A stretch of DNA of 64,000 nucleotides from assembly GCA_032433595.1 (NCBI GenBank), contig JASWJB010000059.1, forward strand, positions 1 through 64,000, read 5' to 3'. Below the pieces are notes generated by a model, which saw only the letters and a list, made by a program, of their open reading frames with translations, ran no database searches and was not told the origin of the DNA. Position numbers and translations under genes: made by a program. Source of the DNA: Conoideocrella luteorostrata. Taxonomy: Eukaryota; Ascomycota; Sordariomycetes; Hypocreales; Clavicipitaceae. Numbering within the stretch: position 1 is the stretch's first letter; each line of letters begins with the position of its first letter. Below are positions 10,901 to 22,309 of the stretch, one piece after another.

Positions 10901-13900
10901 GACAGTCGATCGGGGTAGGTACATATATAAAGAGTTGCATCGTAAAGCAAAAAAAGCCATAAGGGGCACATTCCCTCTAATACGTACGAGGTGGTTTCGA
11001 TTAATTGCTAGCCGTGCTGGTTGTGCCTGCTCACAAGCAACTGCTATTTGAATCCAGTCTGTAGGTTACACGGGGGGGTTCTTCTGGTATCGATGCCATA
11101 AGGTGCAAAATGTAAAACGATTTATTCAATAATTTCTGTCTTTCTAGAAGCAGGAGAAGTAAGTGAGAAGGAAAGAGCTGATATCGTCGTACAAATATGA
11201 TGCCTGCAGGGACATGCGACCTGCTCTGTGCTTCCTATTGTGCATCTTATTGTGTTTGACGGATGGTTCCGACACATCCACTGGCTGACTGTCCTGCTTG
11301 GCTCGTCGGCGCAGCCACCGTCGAATGGCAGCACAAATCCTGCACTCATTGAACCGAGCTAATCAACCGCAGGTAAGGACACCAGCTCAAACTACTATGT
11401 GCCGAAGAACGTTGCCAGGTACTCCGCGCTCGGTATTGTACACACCGATGAGGTACATAGCCTGGGCTCGGCGCGCGCTAGTGCATGGAGTATTCCCCGC
11501 CCCTAAGGGCCCCCAACCCCTGCTAAATATGTCCATCTAGCACTAGACTGGCATTAATCATAGATAAGCTTTAATAGTCGCTGCGAGCTTGTAGCCACAT
11601 AGGAGAATATCACAGACATCAGCTGACCTTATCAACAAGTGACAGCTCCGTTCACGTACAATTTTCCAGAACTTTCTTCCTGGAATTTCTGAATACCCTG
11701 TCTGAACGTTGGACATCAAGTTAGACCAGTATGTAAAAAAAATCAACTAGGACTATTAACAAAACTTGACCCCAACCCTACAGAGTCGTCACTCAAATAT
11801 CCCGGTTGAAATGGCCGGATCAGCAGAGGTCGCGATACCTGATGACGCGGCATGATTTTGAGACAGTCCATGAACTCTATTGTCTGCTCCTTACTCGTTG
11901 TGTAAATTTCTGTTGTATTGTCATATATTACCTGGAATAAGTAGTCATGTTTGTTGTCACTGCTATATAGTTTGCGGGAATCGGTGCGTTAAGTCCAACC
12001 CTTGGGGACTTTACAAAATTGATCGGTATATGCCAGCTGTGTTTCATTGTTAGATTGGTATTCCTCACCCTCGTTGAAGCCAATTCTATCCATTTCAGAA
12101 TGATAGCAACGGCGTTTTTCACTTTCAATGATAGCAGAAACTTCGGTAGAGTGGGGTGATGAAGTTGACAGGATCGACGCTGTCTGTTGCTGTGCTAGGT
12201 GGGGAAGTAGCTTGGTTGGATCCGAGGGTGAGTGTTGTAGCTTTGATAGTTCTTGAAGATGGTTTTGTGGCACTACTAATTATTTTTGGATTGGAATAGG
12301 CATCAGTATTACACTGCGATGGTTCCCATAGGGAATAAGATGTGTCTCCTGAAGAAGGAATAAGAAGAATTGTGTTGGGAGTATGACATTGCATGCAAGA
12401 ACATGGGCAGAATTTACGGAGAATATACTTCAAATGCTAATTTGCGCAGGAGAGAGAAGACGATTCATCTCGCCAGCCATATAGTCATAGTGTATACTAG
12501 TTAATTGAAATTTCATAGTTTTAAATGCCTTATTCTATTCAATAAGTAAACCCAAACGCCGGGATATAAATAAAAAAAGTATGTACAGTAAATGGTATTC
12601 GCTTTGGCTATCAACCGGGAGATTCGTTCGGTATTCCGGTCCGCACATATCTAGACATGACCGTCAAAGATGGTCTTTGCTGCATACGGCCAGCCGAGAA
12701 GCATGATCATGCCGGGAAAGAACCTGCGCACGTTAGCCGTGGTCTTCAATTTGTTGGGCAACTGCGCAGGAAATACTCACAGAACAGCCTGTTTGCCAAC
12801 ACGCTTGCCCTCCGCGGCCCAATTAACCTTTGCAGACTTTTGTGAAGCCGGCAATCTTTGGAAGGGATGAGACTCCATTGATCGGGCGGCAGATCGGGCG
12901 GCAGTCAGAATGGAGAATGATCGGCGGGCTGCGGCGCGAGAAACTGCAGGGTTCATTGTGGCGTGTGATTTGAAGAATAAGTTGGCAAATAATTGTTTTA
13001 GTTAAAGTATGATGAAACAGTAGGAGTGGAGTTGCCGCTATATGTGTTGCAGAAAACGCGGAGTTGAGATTGCAGTAGTAGTATTGATGTGGTTGTGTTG
13101 CAGTGCTTAATGTGGGAGTGAGGAAATCGAGTGCAACGCAAGATGCAGGCCGCGCCTTTTGTATTCGACCCGACCGCATGAGGTACCATCTTAATGCTCC
13201 GAGGTTTGTTATCGTGACCCAGTAGCGAAAGAATATTCTCCGGATTTCGGACATGCTTGTCTGAGGCCATGGCCAACGACAGCAACCGTAAAAACTTGCT
13301 GTCGGGTTGAGGGGTCCCATTGAGGTGGGCAGATGTATGACAGAGCTGAGAGTGAAGATCACACCACTTGCTCGTCGCTCAGCAGTCACGGCTGACCAAT
13401 GGCGGGCGATCCGCTCTCCGGATCTGGCCTGGTTCCATCATCCATCAGCTGTCTTTGCCGCCATCTGGCTAGACCAATCCCCTTTAGGGCAATGACCAGT
13501 TGATGTAGAAAAAGTGGGTTGGCCGTCGGTGGTGCCATTTGTCGGGCATGGCCGGTGCGGGCACGAAAATTTACGCAGTAAGCTTTTCCACGCGCGTTCT
13601 GTGTTAAGACTAATTCCACCAGCTCTCCCTCGTAGTAACCGCGTGACCTGCTGCAATTTTTGGCCACTTTTTTATCGGCTATGCGGAGCCCAGAAGTGTC
13701 ACACTGTGGCTGTCTCATTCTCCTTTTAGCAGATGCCATCAAGCGCTCCAAGTGGAGACATACGTACTGACATTGCGACCGCCGTGGACGTAGGTTTTTT
13801 ATTCTCCGTGAGTCTTGATCGCCAATGCCAGCCCAACCAGTGGCCTGTTTAAATTTTGTTGGAGTCGGTAGTCTCACAATTACGTCTGATTGTAAAGGAA

Positions 13901-14212
13901 TGTATTCTAGGCGAAATGTGGCTCGAATAGGTGCAATAGCGGCTGAACAATTCTATGCTGATTACAACATCACAAGAAGTGGTTTCCGGAGAAGAATTGT
14001 TTTCAAAATACCGTGTGCATTTCTTTTTGAATATAATTGCGATTTTACCGTCTAATTAATATGTACGAGATGTCCAATAGCAGTACAAGCCTCTATCCAC
14101 AAAAAGCAAGCCCTAACATCCACTGACTGTTTCCCCAGTTAGAGCCGTGGTGTTCACGTAGCACGCATTTCCGTTTCCAAACTCCGATCTCAGCATGCAG
14201 TTCCTTCAATAA
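10901..14212. other. Long gene-poor stretch
   Basis: Apart from a degenerate LTR at 11060-11274, about 3.3 kb hold no gene I recognise. Weak open frames on the minus strand at 11989-12433 and 12823-13389 lack domains, signal sequence or consistent splice sites and are not annotated. A short tandem (GATCGGGCGGCA twice) lies near 12877-12904. Confidence 0.45.
11060..11274 (+). mobile_element. Degenerate solo LTR, family B
   Basis: It starts TGTAGGTTACACGG and ends TTCCGACA, with internal blocks shared with other family-B LTRs: ATTCAATAATTTCTGT, TGATATCGTCGTA and GTGCTTCCTATTGTG. Flanking 5-mers (CAGTC, CATCC) no longer match, so the insertion is old. Confidence 0.6.
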
Positions 14213-14761
14213 TTATATAAAAGCCGCTTTAATCTCAATCTTGGCATCAGCTTGCAGCTCGCCACAAGTAATAGTTTGGTTCGAGTAGATCTCCCCTTCA
14301 TGCCAATGCGGGTTCTGATACTCCTCCTTGTCGCATTTCAGGGGCAGCTTAACACTGCCTACAGCGAAAAATCTGCTATTCTCGCCGCTGCAAGCCCAGG
14401 TCTGGTTGATCCGAAGCTCTCCAGTCGGGTAGTTGAAGTTGAAGCTGGCCGACTCGGCGGCGCGACGACCTAGAGGAATATCGCAGTCGTAGTTGAGGCT
14501 GCCGTCATAGTAGGTTCCGAGAATTCCGCCTGAGGCATGGCACAAGGCGGTGTATGCTGCGTTGGGGTTGCTGATTTTGAAAGAAACATCAGAGTTGACG
14601 TTGGCGTGTGCTGGAGTTGTGTGATAGGTGTTCGCGTGGAAGTTGAAGTCCCTGATCTGGACAATGGTGTTGTGAAAGGACCTGTCCGTGCAGCTACCGG
14701 GGGTTGGCGCGGCCACTGCGGAACCGGCGACCAGGATGGTGGCTAAGGTGTAATAGAGCAT
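14213..14761 (-). CDS. Small secreted cysteine-containing protein
   Basis: A single-exon gene of 182 aa using the ATG at 14759-14761; an in-frame ATG at 14785 would add eight residues. The protein starts with a classical signal peptide (MLYYTLATILVAGSAVAA, cleavage before PTPG) and has six or more Cys residues, including FHNT...CHASGG, WACSG, LPLKCDKEE and TITCGELQ. That suggests disulfide bonds in the secreted protein. A beta-rich fold resembling ascomycete AA1-like or Alt a 1-like small secreted proteins is possible but not demonstrable here. The family is recurrent among fungal secretomes and effector candidates; its function is unknown. Composition and reading frame look healthy, with no lesion. 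Confidence 0.72.
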   Translation of the reverse strand: MLYYTLATILVAGSAVAAPTPGSCTDRSFHNTIVQIRDFNFHANTYHTTPAHANVNSDVSFKISNPNAAYTALCHASGGILGTYYDGSLNYDCDIPLGRRAAESASFNFNYPTGELRINQTWACSGENSRFFAVGSVKLPLKCDKEEYQNPHWHEGEIYSNQTITCGELQADAKIEIKAAFI

Positions 14762-16483
14762 GATGACGGAGATAAATGCCGACAACGGATTGACAGACCG
14801 AATAGATGATGGTTGTAGGGCTGGATTTGTGCTCAGTTGAAGGTGATAGATATGTGCGTATGAGTGTCAAGCCCTGTTACTGTTATGGAACGCGACCTTG
14901 GACGATATTTATATTCGAATACACACCGTGAACTGCGGTAACATGAGTCTACCGATGCATCACAAGTCCCCCAGTGGCTGGCGTGCTTATGCGAAGTGAT
15001 TCTCATCTCGTATTAATTTGATGTCACTCCGGAAGCCGCGACATCCGAGTTACCTGGCAGATGTTAAACGAAGGTCGCGGCGGCTTTCTGCTAGGGAGAG
15101 AGTAAGTTGCCCAATTGGCCTTCAGTTCTGGCTTTGACGCTCAAGGATGACGAGTGCCACGTCGTAACTGTAAGCTGACAAGATCGGGATACTCCTCTTC
15201 TGGGCAAGTATAATTTAAAAAAGAAAAAAGTGGGCATGGATTATTTTCAGATCTCGTATCTTGTGCCGCTAGTGTAGTTTGTTAAGATGGCGAGTTAAGT
15301 GTTAACGTCATAGGGTTAGTTAGCTCTGGCAAGGTAACTCCGTAGTTACTACGGGTTACTACGGAGTACCCCGTACTCCTTACTCAATCGATTTAGCGCA
15401 TCGGTGCCGGGCTCTACCAGCGCCCGCCCTGAGCCGCGGTTTACTTCACCATAACGTTGCGCAATGGTTAGGCCAAAGGAAACAAGGATTTGAGCTTGCC
15501 GGTCGAATTTACGAGCCCCGATGACCCGAATCGTAAACCCAAGCAGACGACCCTTTCGTGCATCGCAGTATGGATTTCGTAATGTTACAAATTGCTGGGA
15601 CGGTTACATATAAAGATGGATGCCTCTGGGAGTGCGAGAGAGCATGTTGAATAGCTTCATTACTGCGAGCAATGCGCAAATCGGTGTCCAGTTCATCCTC
15701 ACCCCTCGATGGGACGCATGGCAAAGCAAGAATGCATGCATAGTGGCTCGATACGGCTCAGACGAAGCATATCATTCGGATAAGAGTGGCGCAGAAATGC
15801 TTCCGTGACAATGACAACAGTGCAGCCTACCACATTCAATACGAAACGACGGCCCCACGACACCGAAACTTGACATATTCAATTTCGCCCACTTTCGATT
15901 CACTGAAGTTCTTTAAGCAGCCGATCGAAAACTGCTTTTGACCTCCCAGTCGAGATGAACCGTCAAATGGGCTGTTCGCCGACGATGCATTGTCAGTTCA
16001 TTTTTAACTTCTTTAGCTAGTCGTTTTGGTGGGCTCGGCTATTCTTTGCGGCTATTCTGTGTCGTGAAACAGTCTAACGTAAATTAGTCGTAGGAATTGA
16101 GATTCAGCAGTTGTCTTGGTAATACACACAACAACATCATGCGAACATCTCTAAAACGACAACAGATTACTGTCGAACGCAACCCGCAAGGCTATATTTC
16201 CTTGTCCCGCGGAAACGAGTCATTCTAGTTAATCTTCTTTTCTGCTTGCATGATCCACGATTTCATGACCATGGTCACATATGTGTGTGTCCGTATAAAA
16301 GACTTGAGTTTTGTGATCCGGTTAACAAGACGTTAACGCACAACTAACACTCTTTGCCAACGCTCTTTACTAGCACTCTTTATCACACTCTTTAGTAGCA
16401 CCCTTCATAGCGTCACCCAATATTCTACCTGGGCTCCCATCTTTCCACGATCTTATCATTTTAGAATCATAAGGCTTTCTAAC
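14762..16483. other. Intergenic
   Basis: No gene is recognised. Near 15340-15385 there are CCGTAGTTACTACGG/TACTACGGAGTA palindromic words of the kind found in fungal transposon remnants. The last 150 bp have repeated ACACTCTTT words (16345-16400), a likely promoter CT-rich tract of the decayed gene downstream. Confidence 0.4.
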
Positions 16484-17496
16484 ATGCGTCTTGCCCTCCT
16501 TTGCGCCACGCTGCCGCTCAGTAGCATGGCCGCCAAAGGCACGCCCACCGACTCTGCCTCGTCAAAGTCTGATGGCCCACTTCCCAGTCGGAAAGTTGAC
16601 GATGCAACGGCATTGATACATTCGCAGACGTCAGCATCTTCCAGCCAGTCAACAGCCGCTTCCACTCCCCAGAAATCTGGCAACGAGCTCAAGGTCACTA
16701 CTCTCGCGGACTCCAACCGTGATGGCAAGGTAGACGTCACGGGGGAGACTGATCTCTCCGGCAAAAATGAGTGGTCTGAAGAGTCCGGTGCACTATTCCT
16801 GGCGAATATTGTCGATACTAACCGCTGATGCTCGTCCAAATTGGTGGAAAATGTGCGGATGCACTCGGTGATTTATTTCCTGCAGCAAAAATGCCGGAAT
16901 AACCAAGTCCGGACGCGAAAATAGATGCAAAACTTCGTGAGTATGAGAATTTCGAATACCCTAAAGACGCCGATAAACGAATTGATCATTGCAATGATGC
17001 CTCTGACGAAGCTTTGCGCAACTCAGCATGCCTCGCACCTTTTCGGACGAAACCCATTCCCAAGACTATTGATTCAGCACATGATCAAAATAGAAACAAT
17101 GGGACCGCTGCACCGCCTGAGAGAGAGTCCAAAATTTTGACTGTTCTTGAGACAGGAACGCTTCTTGAGATATCTGGACAGCACGCAGCATATAAAGCGG
17201 ATGGTGTGAAAGAGTCGCGCCGAGGGCGGCAAGTCGTGGGATTAACTGCGCTTTACCCCAGCGCTATTAACAGTATTGTCTTGAACAATAACGGCGTTCT
17301 TGCTCCTAACCCATGGGGGCCTAAAGTAGATGGCAAGGATGTTCTGACAGCTATTGTCAGAGTCTCGAACTACGCAAATGCGCGTGCTGATCACTACTTT
17401 TCTAGGGACAGTAAGTCTCAGGGCAGTGAAGCTCACTTATCCACCTTTTCGTCCGCCGCGGGTCGACAATTTAAAGCCACCAAACTGTTGTGTTGA
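16484..17496 (+). pseudogene. Protein-arginine-deiminase-like (PAD) gene remnant, catalytic centre lost
   Basis: The first block (16484-16828) has a signal-like N-terminus, a Ser/Thr-rich stretch, then the PAD-type words DSNRDGKVDVTGETDLSG and ALFLANIVDTNR. The frame then hits TGA (16826-16828), where intact relatives continue RCS, consistent with CGA to TGA. In another frame around 16995-17070 the family word HCNDASDEALRN and CLAPFRTKP follow, and a third block (to 17496) holds NNGVLAPNPWGPKVDGKDVL, which in PAD proteins lies just before the C-terminal catalytic segment. The central His/Asp region and the active-site Cys segment are absent, so the gene has lost large parts as well as frame. 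Identification rests on these motif words; there is no evidence of function. Confidence 0.65.
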
Positions 17497-17836
17497 ATTT
17501 CTACATCTACACGCAGAAAGTCGCCTCTAGCTACGCAATTCTTTGAAGTAATTGGTTTGACGCACGCTATTTGTTTTTCTTGCGTACCGGCATAAAGCAC
17601 ATTGCAGAAAACTTAACAACTCCAGATAAAATCCCTTTTAATACGATTTGTTGTATTACTGGACATATCTGAAGATATTCCTAGATCATAATAAAACAAC
17701 TTCTTTATATTGCCTTCCGACTATCTAACTAAGCTATGTTTCTCTAATAAGGTCTGTGCTTGCTCTCTCCGTAATTCGGCATGAATCCTAATAATTCCCG
17801 AAGTAGACATACTATAACATTGCATCCTAAAATGTC
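17497..17836. other. Intergenic, AT-rich
   Basis: An AT-rich spacer between the PAD-like remnant and the end of the minus-strand flavoenzyme gene. Nothing is recognised. Confidence 0.4.
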
Positions 17837-19325
17837 CTACAGCCCCTTAAGGATCTCCGGGAAAAGCTTCTCGGTAAAGTCCCATAAAATCGGCGTGTAG
17901 TCTGGTGCCCAGGTAAGGCCGGTCCAAAATGTGCTGCGCTGGCCTTGAAGGGCGTAGAGTCGATTATAAAACCCGGCCTTCAAGTCCGCTGCGGAGACTT
18001 TGGGTACGGTTGATCCGTGAGAGGCAAATTCCACTAGTGAGGGCGCGGCAATTTTGAACGTGCCGGCTTCCTTCATCTTTTTGAACGGCTGTAAAATCAG
18101 GTTCCGCGCTTGGTTGTCCGTGAGGCCAGTCCTGCCGATCACACGTGCGGTCCACAGGTCTGGCATCTCGTCGGATCCAGCGCGGGTATAGGCATCGGTG
18201 AAGTCACCCTGCGGAAGAAAGAAGTCTGCTGGGTTTTCCGGTGCATTGCGAATGCCGGTAACGCTAGGATGAAGCCCCGTATTATTCACAACCCCAACAA
18301 ATAAGGTCTCCCAGGAGAATTTGGAGAAGAGCTCCTTCTCGGTATTGCTCAAGTCCCAGGGGCCGACGTTCTCTGGCGATGGAGTAGCCGCTATAAGTAA
18401 CTTTTTGGCCTTCACTGTCTTTCGACCTGATGGCGTTTGCACAGTCAAGGTCACGCCACGGTCTGTACGTTTGCTGGCAATGACAGTGCTCTCGAGAAGT
18501 ACATTACGGGACAATAGATTCAAGACACGGTCGAAAAGAGTCTCAGATGAGCGCGTCTCGGGCCACGTAAATGAGGGACCAGTTAAACCCAGACCGAAAG
18601 CAGCAATCTGAGGCGCTCCTACCACGGCCATCACAGTCCAGGTGGGCGTGTTTACCGCATCAGATAACCACAAAAGATTGCGCAGAATTCCCAGAGCCCC
18701 TTGAAGGTCGTATTTTGCGAGAAACTTTCCAAAAGGGAGGAGAAGGTCCTCAGGTACGTCCCCGTGGTGAAAGTAGCCGTTCTCGAAAAAAGGCTGATAC
18801 TTGATCGCAAAATCCAGATATCTAATAAGGTCGACAGGAACTCCCACAATGTCAACAGGACCATAATGAACAAAAACGCTACGTCCAGTGTTGAAGTCGA
18901 CGTTTTTTGTCAGCAAGATTAGATCAATGTAGCTGCCGAGGTCCGGTTCGATCAAATTAAGATTAAAACGTTTGAAGAAGGCTTTGGTCGTCTCGCGATT
19001 TAGGTAGGCTTGCACACCGTAGTTAACGGGATGGCCTTTAGTCGGATAGTATGCGTGGACATGGCCGCCCTAATTACCGAGTTTGTTTCAGCCTCCGGGG
19101 GAGCACGGATTACTTCTAGCTTGCGAAACTTACGAGCCTCTTTGTCTTCTCAATAACCAAGACGGACTTTTTGTAGTCCTCTCGAAGACGAACAGCAGCA
19201 TAAGCACCGGTAGCACCTCCACCGACAATGGCTACGTCGACCTCGATTGGTTGTTCTTCTGGCAGCGCGTGCGAGACAAGACACGCAAGGTTTGCCCAGA
19301 GGCAGGCACAGGTAAGCAATCTCAT
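17837..19325 (-). CDS. FAD-dependent amine-oxidase-like oxidoreductase, secreted
   Basis: A flavoprotein of 474 aa in two exons (19325-19134, 19069-17837) joined by a GTAAGT...TTAG intron; the joined frame gives GGHVHAYYPTKGHPVNYG. A cleavable signal peptide spans about residues 1-20, followed by the Rossmann FAD motif VAIVGGGATGAYAAV (about 31-45). Architecture and words such as PTWTVMAVVGAPQ and FWTGLTWAPDYTPILWDF fit the fungal family annotated as beta-cyclopiazonate-dehydrogenase-like or FAD/NAD-binding oxidoreductases. The family name does not imply cyclopiazonate synthesis; no cpa neighbours are present. It probably oxidises an amine or C-C bond of a small molecule. The frame is intact and codon use is like that of the other live genes. 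Confidence 0.8.
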
Positions 19326-20289
19326 GGCAATTACGTGGTGGATAATAATAATAAAAATGTCTTCTAGTCGTGCATAATCAAAGTTTCTGACAACGCTACA
19401 ACAAAGTTTAAGTAGTTTTACAATAGTAACAATAATATGTACCGTCGTTTTATATTTTATAGATCTCTTGACTAGGCAACAGCTATACAGCGGAGCAGAC
19501 GGGATTTGCCTCCTCCTCTCCTGCCTGAATTAAATCCCGCATATGTAAGGATCTGCTCATAACTGTGCTATACTCTCCACACATATATCGAACCTCTTAA
19601 TTCCACATTGCCACCTTTGCAGTAGTATTTTCCCCGCAACGGCAGGCCTAGGTAACCTATCGCATCGCTATTAACCCCTGCATGACCTGGACCCACGACT
19701 CTTATACCTAGGGTCCCATGTTGTGTGTCCACTCAAGCTTCATAGTATACGGAGCAAACAGGCTGTGATTTAGAAAATCCGATCTGCCGGTTAGGTCTAA
19801 TATGGTTCTCGATGCGATTTGTCGTCCTGTGTCCTTGTCTAAATTTGCGGCGCCTGGTGGAATTAAAGAAACTAGCCTACCTTGGCAGGTCGAAAGTAAA
19901 TATGTGGCGTGAAGCATTTTTGCAGACGTCAACATATCACTTCTAATGAAGAAGGAGAATTTCGATGCGGTGGGAAGGATACTGCGCGCTACGGCCCGTT
20001 CGCCGTTGATCCCCGCGATTCATCCCTGATTTTGGGACACTCAGGGCAGTTGAGACGATGAGTCACAACGGGTCTTGTGAGAGTAGGTAGACACCAAGAA
20101 GCCAGTCAACTCCGCATTTGAGCTGCAATTGGGCTAAAAAGATGTCACGCTCGAGCGTTCGGCTAAAATACCCAAAGGCACTCGCGACTTGGCTGGCGAT
20201 GATTTACTGCTGCGGGAAAGCATTATGTTCGTTTTGCAAATGACGGGTCTTGCCTAACAACAATGACAACCAGCTAACGTATCAACAGC
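19326..20289. other. Intergenic
   Basis: No gene is recognised in about 960 bp. It serves as the promoter side of the flavoenzyme gene and the flank of a histidyl-tRNA synthetase fragment. Confidence 0.4.
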
Positions 20290-20538
20290 GAAACAATCAC
20301 TGATATATTCAAACGCCATGGCGGTACTTCTCTCGATATTCTCGTCTTTGAATTGAACGAAATCCTTTCGGGAAGATGGGGAGGCTTGCGCCTGTTGCAC
20401 GACTCGAAGGAGCAAGGTGGAGAGATTTGCTCCCTGCGTTTCGACTTGACAGTGCCGTTTGCTCGCCGGCTTGCCATGAATGGCCATATTACTCATATCA
20501 AGCGCTATCAAACTGCCAAGGTCTACCGCAGAGATCAA
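20290..20538 (+). pseudogene. Histidyl-tRNA synthetase fragment
   Basis: One open frame of 83 codons matches the class II catalytic-core start of eukaryotic histidyl-tRNA synthetase: [20 protein letters not shown], then [19 protein letters not shown] (motif 2 region), then [14 protein letters not shown]. Intact enzymes carry the same order of words, with a Lys/Tyr-rich linker where this copy reads [11 protein letters not shown]. The similarity starts and ends abruptly with no N-terminal, motif 3 or anticodon-binding part, so it is a displaced gene fragment, not a working synthetase. A tandem duplication lies 200 bp downstream and LTR remnants are nearby. Confidence 0.75.
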
Positions 20539-20744
20539 CGGGTATTGTATCGCATATTCGAATTATATCCATTCAAGTGCCGGTGCATAGCTCCCTTGCC
20601 GTGGAAAGTGCATGTTTGAAGCTGCCGATGAGTCTATCGGACTGTTGCCTTTCCGCGCACGTGAAGGCGACATTATTGTAATCCTGTATGGAGGAAAGGT
20701 ACCGTATCTAATTAGAACCACGGGCACTTCAGGAGAGTACCATT

Positions 20745-21010
20745 TTGTAGGTGGGTGCTATCTAGAAGGGAAAATGAGAGGTGAAGTGTTTTCCGAAGGA
20801 GCATCGAGAGAAGAGACCATTTTTTCCCTAGTGTAAGTCAAGCGCTAGCTTTAGCATTATTTTGAGCCGTCATAATTAGCAAATATTCTTGTAGGTGAGT
20901 GCTATCCGGAAGGGAAAATGAGAGGCGAAGCGCTTCCGAAGGAACATCAAGAGAAGAGGCCGTTTTTTTCCTTTTAGCATCATTTTGAGCTATCATAATT
21001 AGCAAATATC
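20745..21010. repeat. Diverged tandem duplication, about 144 + 122 bp
   Basis: The segment 20745-20888 recurs at 20889-21010. Both carry TTGTAGGTG(G/A)GTGCTAT, GAAGGGAAAATGAGAGG and CATAATTAGCAAATAT. Copies differ by substitutions and a small deletion. No coding role is evident. Confidence 0.75.
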
Positions 21011-21329
21011 CTATCACTTCGAGCCTTTTCATTTATATAATATTCTTCATATTACTAGAAAGCGTATCATTTCGTCTTAATATCGATATGAATGAGTCAG
21101 ATAATTCATACCTAATCACTTTAATAACGGCCTGCTCCTGGATTGTTGTAATCCATGTCAGCGGAATGTGCATACCCCCACATACATGCCTGTGGGATTC
21201 ATCGTCCATTATTCTCGTGTTTCTATCAATCGCGTGTAATAACTTCAGCTTAGTGATAAACGATGCAATTACTCGGTCCTAGGAGTGGCGCAGCAGTCAT
21301 CACACAAATAGAGCTCTATCGTGAATACT

Positions 21330-21534
21330 TGTTGGAATCCTACCGTCAAGCAAAACAGGAAGCACGGAGCAGGTCACGTGGTCACCTTTCGGCCCCGATA
21401 TTTATACGGCGATATCGAGCCTTCCGCCTTGACTTGTTTTTCTCTTCTTATATATACAGAGATTTGAAATATATTGCATTTTGGCCGCAGCTGGTATCGA
21501 TACCACCTTGCACATCACCCTGTGCAACCCAGAG
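21330..21534 (-). mobile_element. Degenerate solo LTR, family B (inverted)
   Basis: It begins TGTTGGAATCCTACCGTCAAG and ends GTGCAACCCAGA, with family-B internal words GTCACGTGGTCACCTTT, GATATTTATACGGCGATATC and CTTGACTTGTTTTTC. The terminal CA is eroded and no target-site duplication could be recognised. Confidence 0.65.
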
Positions 21535-21868
21535 TAATATGATATTCATGAGCAGAACATATATAAGTTTTGTTGGTCTGTAGGACCATTCAGTTCGATC
21601 TAGTAAGGGTATACGGGTCGACATTGTGGTATCTTGATGAAGATGCTGATGTTTTCTGGCCGGAAGTTATTGTCACCGGAAACGTACGATTTCGCCGGAC
21701 ACAGTAGAATAAATAAATCCGGAAGCATCCTAAAAGGCATAAAAAATAGTCATATTCCCCCATTGAATTAGATAGAAGGCAAGGAAAATTCCACTGTTTT
21801 AGCTATAGCTGCTCACATTGTGACATAGTATCTAGGGTCGTCTTGAGGCAAGCTTCTCCAAGTAGCGA

Positions 21869-22309
21869 CTATGGTCCACAGCTAGCTGTAGATAGAGCGC
21901 TTTCTGCCTCGTCGAGATTATGCCATTGCTCTTCTAAAATTTCGCCCAGAATTAACTGCATATAAGTAAAAAATTATTGTCTATCCACAATCCAGCCGAG
22001 AACTTCGGGGATAGGAACATGGTCACGCAACGTGTCGCAAATCATCATTTGAATTTTCGCCTCGTGAACCGTCACATTGGACCCGTACTTGACGAGCAGC
22101 CCGAGCTCTGGTATCCGTACTGGAGGTGGCCGGTTGAAGCTGTCCGCACGTATGTGGCCCGACTTGCGGTTTAGCGCCCCGAATTTGTTAGGAGGAAGCG
22201 CATTGGCCCGTTTTTCGCGGAAAAAGCTGCTACAGTTAGCTGCCGCGCGGTCAACTTCGGCGCGGTAGGACTGGGCTTGTGATGTAATCTTGGGGCCAGA
22301 CTGGGGCAT
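21869..22309 (-). pseudogene. APH/choline-kinase-like phosphotransferase remnant
   Basis: The reading frame from 22309 gives a kinase-like N-lobe of the fungal aminoglycoside-phosphotransferase-like family: RPPPVRIPELGLLVKYG, then VHEAKIQMMICDTL, VPIPEVLGW. It meets TAA at 21974-21976, directly after VDRQ. The same frame goes on with FFTYMQLILGEILEEQWHNL, the next conserved block, until TAG at 21869-21871. The catalytic HxDxxxxN loop and the DFG-like Asp are missing. It is therefore a truncated gene with an internal nonsense codon. Confidence 0.65.

Noticed and set aside
12823..13389. 188-codon minus-strand frame
   Set aside because: No start context, domain, signal or homologous word; low-complexity composition consistent with chance.
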